Positions 6,498 to 10,313 of a stretch of 10,313 bases of DNA are shown in pieces. Below the pieces are notes generated by a model. The model was not told where the DNA came from and ran no database searches. It saw nothing but the letters and a program-made list of their open reading frames with translations. Both the position numbers and the translations under genes were made by a program. The DNA comes from Anaerolineae bacterium. GTDB taxonomy: Bacteria > Chloroflexota > Anaerolineae > J102. Position 1 is the first letter of the stretch; each line of letters starts with the position of its first letter. The DNA is taken from the NCBI GenBank assembly GCA_026985975.1, contig JALSPL010000332.1:1-10313 (forward strand), given 5' to 3'.

Positions 6498-7196
6498 TCA
6501 GTTCAATGAAATGGCGTTCTCGGGCCCGAATCCGGAGAAAATGTTATTGATGGGCGATTCGATGGTGTTGCTGATCCATGCCATCAAATCCAGTTCGCTG
6601 TGTAAAAAGGCGATTTCATCCCGGAAGAGTTCGGGCAGGGTGGTTTTGCTCAGCAGGTCCTGTTTTTGTTCATTGTTGATCTGCAGCGCCACGGCCGTGA
6701 TATATCCCAGTTGCTCCGGCGTTTCGGGGATATCGGGAATCTGAAAATCAAAGCCGGAGGCCTGGGTGAGGGCGTCCAGATATTCTTCGAGCATGGCGCT
6801 GACGGTGTCGTACATGCGGATGGTGAGATCGCTGTCGGTCTGGCCCAGGGGGACGCTGCTGATCTCCGCCTGCAGGAAGGGCATGTCGTGGTGGAATTGC
6901 TGCACCCGAAAGCGTTCGCCGCCATAGATATGGATGAGAAAGGTGTCGTCGGGCTGGCGGGCCACCTGAAAGATGTGGGCGATGACGCCGATTGTGTGAG
7001 GCAGCGGGTGCGGGTTTTCTCGGGTGGGACGGTTTTCCAGCACGATGCCAAAGGGAGATCCGGTGTGAATGCACATCTGCAACAGTTCTTTGTAACGCGG
7101 CTCGAAGATATGCAGGCCTTTGACCTGGCCCGGAAAGAAGACCATGGGCAGGGGGAAGATGGGGATGCGGTTGGGGAAGTTGTTGAAATCGTTCAT
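6498..7196 (-). CDS. Stand-alone LON substrate-binding (N-terminal) domain protein
   Basis: This 232-residue protein begins with the signature of the Lon N-terminal substrate-binding domain: IPIFPLPMVFFPGQ (11-24), then LHIFEPRY (28-35), and a second block around GVIAHI and GGERFRV. There is no AAA+ ATPase or Ser-Lys protease domain, so this is not Lon protease but one of the widespread stand-alone LON-domain proteins, whose function in bacteria is mostly undefined (substrate recognition or protein binding is assumed). The C-terminal half is helical (about 150-225). I chose the ATG at 7196, which overlaps the truD stop in an ATGA. An open frame extends 59 codons further upstream, but it lies inside truD and its residues are Arg/Pro/His-rich noise. 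Confidence 0.88.
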   Translation of the reverse strand: MNDFNNFPNRIPIFPLPMVFFPGQVKGLHIFEPRYKELLQMCIHTGSPFGIVLENRPTRENPHPLPHTIGVIAHIFQVARQPDDTFLIHIYGGERFRVQQFHHDMPFLQAEISSVPLGQTDSDLTIRMYDTVSAMLEEYLDALTQASGFDFQIPDIPETPEQLGYITAVALQINNEQKQDLLSKTTLPELFRDEIAFLHSELDLMAWISNTIESPINNIFSGFGPENAISLN

Positions 7197-8233
7197 TCGA
7201 ATCTGGGCAGGGGATCGGCGGGTTTCATGACTTCCCGCAGGAGGATGGTGGCGTAGGCGCCTTTGGGCAGATAAAAGCTGAGACGCACGCCCTGGGGGAT
7301 GGGTTTCAATTCGATGGGTTGGAGAAAGATGCGCCCGACGCGGCGGTTGCCGTCGGTGCGGTTTTTGCGCCATTGTTCGGGCGTGACGGGGGATGTCGCC
7401 TGGATTTCAGCCTCCAGCGCTGCAGCGTCGGCCTGAGGCTGTCTCATTTTATACCCAAACAGCGGGCCTGTAAAGGTTATCTCCCGGCGGTCGAAGCGGG
7501 CCTGATCAGTGGCGTGATCATCGACGATGAACATGCCGCCGGTGTCGGTCTTTTTGGCCAGATCACCGGACAGGATTTTATCGAACAGGCCGCGCTGGAT
7601 GCGCAGGGTGAGATAATCGTTGAAAAGCTGCGACTGATAGGCAGAGATCAACAGTTTGGTCAGCCATTTCTGGCGAGGGCGGCGTTTTCTGCCGGTGAGA
7701 ATGGCAAATCCCTGTTCGGCGTTGTCGCCATATTTCCCGAAGCGTTGCTCGCCGAAGAAGTTGGGCAGGCCCCGTTCTGTCAGCGCTTGCACGATGGCCT
7801 GCGCCCGTTCCATGGCGTCATCAGCTTCGGGATGCAGCACGCTGATGGTGAAGCGGTTGCCCAGGAGATGTCCGGGTCGCAGCTTGCGATTGTGGGGAAT
7901 AGCCCATTCGAACTGGTATCCCAGATCGATGATGGCGTCTTTGGCGCGCTGAGGGCTGACTTCGGGCAGGGAAAAGACCTGGGTGACGCGGGCGTATTTG
8001 TCCTTCAGTCCGGCGTAGCCGACGCCGCCCGGCGGGATATTCAGGGCCCGGGCCAGATTTTCCACCACTTCGCGGGTGGTCTGGCCCTGGCGGGTGAAGC
8101 GCACGAAGAGATGATCGCCCTGACCCGCGGGCGGGTACAGCGCCACTTCTTCCACGATGAAGTGCTCGGGCTCGATTTTGATTTGGCCGCCAATGCCGGG
8201 CAGCTCAGGGGTGATGAAAGGAAGTTCGGGCAT
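7193..8233 (-). CDS. truD: tRNA pseudouridine(13) synthase TruD
   Basis: This 346-residue protein is close to the usual TruD length (E. coli TruD is about 349). It has the family's catalytic motif GYAGLKDKYARVTQ (72-85); Asp78 is the expected nucleophile that isomerises uridine 13 in certain tRNAs such as tRNA-Glu. NFFGEQRFG (157-165), the second diagnostic TruD motif, and an N-terminal strand EPEHFIVEEV (21-30) are also present. The C-terminal RLSFYLPKGAYATILLREVMK (about 319-339) matches the conserved TruD end. The start ATG has no Shine-Dalgarno sequence; the upstream bases are C-rich. It lies 63 bp after the flavoprotein gene, the widest gap in the operon, and its stop overlaps the LON-domain start. 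Confidence 0.95.
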   Translation of the reverse strand: MPELPFITPELPGIGGQIKIEPEHFIVEEVALYPPAGQGDHLFVRFTRQGQTTREVVENLARALNIPPGGVGYAGLKDKYARVTQVFSLPEVSPQRAKDAIIDLGYQFEWAIPHNRKLRPGHLLGNRFTISVLHPEADDAMERAQAIVQALTERGLPNFFGEQRFGKYGDNAEQGFAILTGRKRRPRQKWLTKLLISAYQSQLFNDYLTLRIQRGLFDKILSGDLAKKTDTGGMFIVDDHATDQARFDRREITFTGPLFGYKMRQPQADAAALEAEIQATSPVTPEQWRKNRTDGNRRVGRIFLQPIELKPIPQGVRLSFYLPKGAYATILLREVMKPADPLPRFE

Positions 8234-8296
8234 GGGAGGGGGTGGGGATTGATGATTGATTTGGTGTATTTGGGCGAGCGTAACGCCGAATTCACG

Positions 8297-8839
8297 TTAT
8301 TTCGGTGGCGTTGGATATGAGAAAGCGCCGGGAAAATCCTCGGCGACTTCTTTCTTTTTTCCCGCCCATTCGCTGATGTCCAGCCGAAAGACAGCGGTGA
8401 CTTTGAGCTCTTCGGGCTGAATCGGGATGTAATCATCGCCCGTTTTCAGATGCGGGAAATACTTATCCAGCAGCAGTTGCAGCGCATAGATCGCCTCATC
8501 TTCATCCTCGACGATGGCGATCTGGCCATATGCAACTACGCTGGCGTATTCCAGGCTGAAGTTCATGGCCCGCGGCGCGGGCAGCAGACGGCCCATCTCG
8601 AACGCGGTCAGCGCTGCCTGGGGATGCTTGGGCAAGACGTCGGTTGTGCGCCCGAATTGGGTGGCGTGAAAGTACACCGCGTGGCGACGGGCGTCATAAA
8701 CGAAAAGCGTGGGCTTGACCAGCGGCTGCTCGCCATCGCTGAACGCGACGGAGATGACCGGCGCTCGCTGCAGAAAGTCGGCGATCCAGGCGTCGTCATT
8801 GACCGCTCGATCCTGGCGGCGGATGTTGTTGCGTGCCAT
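8297..8839 (-). CDS. Pyridoxamine 5'-phosphate oxidase-fold flavoprotein (NimA-like)
   Basis: This 180-residue protein fits the split-barrel FMN-binding family that includes NimA-type nitroimidazole reductases (Pyridox_ox_2). Visible are an N-terminal RRQDRAVNDDAWIADFL helix (7-23), the first barrel strands (VISVAF 28-33, VKPTLFVYDA 41-50), the AVYFHAT strand (54-60), an FEMGRLLPA segment (80-88), YASVVAYGQIAIVED (98-112) and a helix ALQLLLDKYFPH (119-130). These proteins usually bind FMN, F420 or heme and reduce small molecules. It is not PdxH itself, as the length and motifs differ, although its neighbour pdxT is a vitamin B6 gene. It begins 3 bp after the pdxT stop, so co-transcription is nearly certain. 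The substrate is unknown. Confidence 0.85.
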   Translation of the reverse strand: MARNNIRRQDRAVNDDAWIADFLQRAPVISVAFSDGEQPLVKPTLFVYDARRHAVYFHATQFGRTTDVLPKHPQAALTAFEMGRLLPAPRAMNFSLEYASVVAYGQIAIVEDEDEAIYALQLLLDKYFPHLKTGDDYIPIQPEELKVTAVFRLDISEWAGKKKEVAEDFPGAFSYPTPPK

Positions 8840-8842
8840 GAT

Positions 8843-9448
8843 TCAACCTGCCGCCATGCTCGCGAAATAGCGGTGAAAGCGCAGATCGTCGCTGAGCTCA
8901 GGATGGAAGGCTGCGCCCAGCAGATGTCCCTGACGCACGGCCACGATGGGACCATCTTCGGGCAGCCGGGCGATGACTTGCACGTCGGGCCCGGTCTCCA
9001 CCACGGCCGGGGCGCGGATGAAGATGGCGTGGAAGGGGCCGTCGGGGTCTTCGGGCCGGGCCGTTTCGGCCAGCGCCGGCACATCCAGGTCGACTTCGAA
9101 GCTATCAACCTGCCGCCCGAAGTAATTACGGTCTACAGTGATGTCCAGGCCGCCGATGAGGGGCTGGCCGCCCTGTTTCTGCTTCACCGCCCGGTCGGCC
9201 AGCAGGATGAGGCCGGCGCAGGTGCCCCAGGTCGGGCGCTCGCGCGTGAACGCCCGCAGCGGCTCCAGCAACCCGAAAGCCACGGCCAGTTTGCCCATGG
9301 TGGTGGACTCGCCGCCGGGGATGATAAGCGCGTCCAGGTCGTCAAGTTGTGTGGGCAGACGGATTTCGCGAGCGTCTACGCCCAGCGCCTGCAATTTGAG
9401 AATATGTTCTCGAAACGCCCCTTGCAGGGCCAGCACGCCGATCTTCAT
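8843..9448 (-). CDS. pdxT: Pyridoxal 5'-phosphate synthase glutaminase subunit PdxT
   Basis: This 201-residue class I glutamine amidotransferase matches PdxT throughout. It opens with MKIGVLALQGAFREH, then has PGGEST (44-49), the nucleophile Cys77 in WGTCAGLILL (74-83), RNYFGRQVDSFE (107-118), FIRAP (143-147), and the triad His182/Glu184 in AAFHPELSDD (180-188). PdxT hydrolyses glutamine and channels ammonia to PdxS, which builds PLP from ribose 5-phosphate and glyceraldehyde 3-phosphate in the DXP-independent route. pdxS is not in this window and is not directly upstream, so the pair appears separated here. It is the first gene of the minus-strand operon and is divergent from the toxin-antitoxin module. 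Confidence 0.96.
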   Translation of the reverse strand: MKIGVLALQGAFREHILKLQALGVDAREIRLPTQLDDLDALIIPGGESTTMGKLAVAFGLLEPLRAFTRERPTWGTCAGLILLADRAVKQKQGGQPLIGGLDITVDRNYFGRQVDSFEVDLDVPALAETARPEDPDGPFHAIFIRAPAVVETGPDVQVIARLPEDGPIVAVRQGHLLGAAFHPELSDDLRFHRYFASMAAG

Positions 9449-9465
9449 AGAATAAAGTGAGGTTG

Positions 9466-9495
9466 ATTAGACTTGCAAAAAGATGTGGTAGACAA
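9466..9495 (-). promoter_or_regulatory. Candidate pdxT operon promoter overlapping the antitoxin promoter
   Basis: On the minus strand, TTGTCT (9490-9495) and TCTAAT (9466-9471) sit 18 bp apart, fair matches to -35 and -10 boxes. The predicted start is near 9459, giving an 11-nt leader without a Shine-Dalgarno sequence. The -35 box overlaps the antitoxin -35 on the other strand (9489-9494). This is motif recognition only. Confidence 0.4.
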
Positions 9496-9517
9496 AACGT
9501 TATGAAAATTGTATAAT
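9489..9517 (+). promoter_or_regulatory. Near-consensus sigma-70 promoter for the toxin-antitoxin module
   Basis: TAGACA (9489-9494, one mismatch to TTGACA) is followed after exactly 17 bp by a perfect TATAAT (9512-9517). The expected start, 7 bp past the -10 box, is 9524, the A of the antitoxin ATG, which implies a leaderless mRNA. AATT-GTAT-AATT (9507-9518) forms a small palindrome over the -10 box and could be an operator for the antitoxin or toxin-antitoxin complex. Confidence 0.75.
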
Positions 9518-9523
9518 TCAGAT

Positions 9524-9760
9524 ATGACGATTATTACGTTTGATGATATGAAACGGCATCTGAAAAGGTATCTGCAACAGGTGAAAGCAGGGGAAACGCT
9601 ACTGGTTTTAGAGCAAGGAAAGCCAGTTGCTGAGATGCGTCCTGTTGCAGAAGATGAGACGCGCCTTAGACCTTTCGGCTTGTGCCAGGGTGAATTTCAG
9701 GTGCCAGATAATTTTGATGATCCACTCCCGGATGACTTGATTGCGCTATTCGAAAGATGA
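9524..9760 (+). CDS. Phd/YefM-type antitoxin
   Basis: This 78-residue protein has the two-part layout of Phd/YefM-type antitoxins. An N-terminal DNA-binding region (about 1-42; MTIITFDDMKRHLKRYLQQV, then GETLLVLEQGKPVAEMRP) is followed by an acidic, aromatic tail (FGLCQGEFQVPDNFDDPLPDDLIALFE, about 51-77 and typical of partners of PIN toxins) that wraps the toxin. Such antitoxins neutralise the toxin and repress their own promoter. I chose the ATG at 9524. An upstream TTG at 9509 is in frame but lies in the spacer and overlaps the -10 box, so it cannot be translated from that promoter. It shares an ATGA overlap with the toxin gene. Base composition is lower in GC than the minus-strand genes, consistent with acquisition. 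Confidence 0.87.
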   Translation: MTIITFDDMKRHLKRYLQQVKAGETLLVLEQGKPVAEMRPVAEDETRLRPFGLCQGEFQVPDNFDDPLPDDLIALFER

Positions 9761-10164
9761 TGAAGCTTCTACTGGATACACACATTTTTTTGTGGTACAT
9801 TGCTGGGGAGGAGCGAATCAATGAGCACATTTTGGCATTAATCCGTGATCCTCAGAATGCGGTGTATCTGAGCGTTATTTCAGAATGGGAGGTGATCATC
9901 AAGTATCAGTTAGGTCGATTGCCTTTACCTGTCCCGCCTGACCAATATATTCCGGAGCAACGGCGGCGGCATCGGATTGCTGCATTGTCTCTTGAAGAAA
10001 ACGATGTGTCGGCGCTGATGGGCTTGCCTGGCCTGCACAAAGACCCATTCGATCGTATGCTTATCGCTCAGGCAATTCATCAGGATATGATTTTGGTAAC
10101 AGTAGACAAGATCATTCAGGTGTATACAGGTTCAACTGCATTAAAGACGTTTTTTGTGACCTAG
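9757..10164 (+). CDS. PIN-domain toxin (VapC-like ribonuclease)
   Basis: This 135-residue protein is a PIN-domain nuclease of the VapC toxin type. The acidic active-site residues are in the expected places: Asp7 in LLLDTH (4-9), Glu43/Glu45 in SEWEVIIKYQLG (42-53), Asp99 in HKDPFDRMLIAQA (94-106) and Asp117 in LVTVDK (113-118). Such toxins cleave RNA, often tRNA, and are held in check by the upstream antitoxin. The ATG at 9757 overlaps the antitoxin stop; a second ATG at 9760 would remove one residue. The lack of a Shine-Dalgarno sequence fits translational coupling, which keeps antitoxin in excess. The RNA target is not predictable. Codon use is AT-richer than in the minus-strand operons. 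Confidence 0.9.
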   Translation: MMKLLLDTHIFLWYIAGEERINEHILALIRDPQNAVYLSVISEWEVIIKYQLGRLPLPVPPDQYIPEQRRRHRIAALSLEENDVSALMGLPGLHKDPFDRMLIAQAIHQDMILVTVDKIIQVYTGSTALKTFFVT

Positions 10165-10190
10165 TGATGTTTCTTGCGGGAAAACAGAAA

Positions 10191-10220
10191 CAAGACCTCG
10201 AAGCAGTTTTCGAGGTCTTG
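10191..10220 (-). terminator. Intrinsic terminator for a gene entering from the right
   Basis: CAAGACCTCGAA (10191-10202) pairs perfectly with TTCGAGGTCTTG (10209-10220) around a 6-base loop. On the minus strand the stem is followed by TTTCTGTTTT (10190-10181), a good U-tract. On the plus strand the following bases are CCCGG, so termination of the toxin operon in that direction is less likely, though the hairpin lies 26 bp past its stop. Confidence 0.75.
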
Positions 10221-10269
10221 CCCGGTTTGGTTGTTTTCAGAGAGGGGAAGGTGGTTGACGATCTCTGCT

Positions 10270-10313
10270 TTACCATCCGCGCTGTGCGATCTTTTCTTCT
10301 TCCGCCATGGATT
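10270..10313 (-). CDS. C-terminal end of a gene entering from the right edge
   Basis: Reading the minus strand from the right edge gives 13 codons, SMAEEEKIAQRGW, before a TAA at 10270-10272. The frame is open to the window edge, and the downstream hairpin at 10191-10220 has a U-tract in this direction, which together suggest the tail of a real gene. The fragment is too short to name. It might instead be chance open frame. Confidence 0.4.
   Translation of the reverse strand, partial: SMAEEEKIAQRGW

Noticed and set aside
6498..7196. Lon protease
   Set aside because: Only the N-terminal substrate-binding domain is present; there are no Walker motifs or Ser-Lys catalytic pair.
7197..7373. 59-residue N-terminal extension of the LON-domain protein
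   Set aside because: It lies inside truD, is Arg/Pro/His-rich and lacks homology-like pattern; the ATG at 7196 starts just before the conserved domain.
7319..8320. 333-codon plus-strand open frame opposite truD
   Set aside because: Antisense to truD with its full catalytic motifs; the translation shows no family signature.
8450..9460. 336-codon plus-strand open frame opposite the flavoprotein and pdxT
   Set aside because: It crosses two well-supported genes on the other strand and has no domain-like pattern.
9509..9523. TTG start giving the antitoxin five extra residues
   Set aside because: The codon abuts the TATAAT box and would lie upstream of the predicted transcription start; the family's N-terminus fits the ATG at 9524.

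Overview
The window comes from a GC-rich bacterial chromosome whose genes mostly start without a Shine-Dalgarno sequence. A Ser/Thr kinase fused to a PQQ-like propeller, a DUF2304 protein next to a family-39 glycosyltransferase, a PdxT-type vitamin B6 gene, and heptameric or CAGAGA-type spacer repeats together suggest a member of the Chloroflexota (Anaerolineae/Caldilineae-like). This lineage call is inference; no marker gene in the window proves it.

Layout, in minus-strand transcription order (right to left). (1) 9448-4848 is a compact run of six genes: pdxT (PLP synthase glutaminase), a NimA-like pyridoxamine-phosphate-oxidase-fold flavoprotein, truD (tRNA pseudouridine-13 synthase), a stand-alone LON substrate-binding-domain protein, a metallophosphoesterase, and a ParB/sulfiredoxin-like 'DGHHR' protein. 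Spacings are 3, 63, -4, 40 and 11 bp. (2) 4847-4367 is a 481-bp gene-free spacer with a perfect 13-bp hairpin, a patch of CAGAGA/TCTCTG repeats and two extended -10 motifs. (3) 4366-1 is a second minus-strand operon: a DUF2304 membrane protein, a GT39/PMT-like glycosyltransferase, a transmembrane Ser/Thr kinase with a C-terminal propeller, and an FHA-domain protein cut by the window edge. All junctions in it overlap (26, 4 and 4 bp). This looks like an envelope-glycan gene pair joined to a phosphosignalling pair (kinase plus phosphothreonine reader).

On the right, an AT-richer toxin-antitoxin module (Phd/YefM-type antitoxin and PIN-domain toxin, 9524-10164) lies on the plus strand, divergent from pdxT. 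Its promoter is near-consensus and predicts transcription starting at the A of the antitoxin ATG, so the mRNA would be leaderless. The predicted -35 box overlaps that of a weaker candidate pdxT promoter on the other strand. A perfect 12-bp hairpin follows, oriented to terminate a convergent gene entering from the right edge.

Most of the window is ordinary housekeeping and signalling content. I see no CRISPR array, phage, insertion sequence, rRNA or tRNA gene, and no clear new multi-gene system. The most unusual features are the leaderless antitoxin with its shared promoter region, an in-frame 7-bp minisatellite inside the glycosyltransferase gene, a metallophosphoesterase lacking the usual first-motif histidine, and the glycosyltransferase-kinase-FHA operon.
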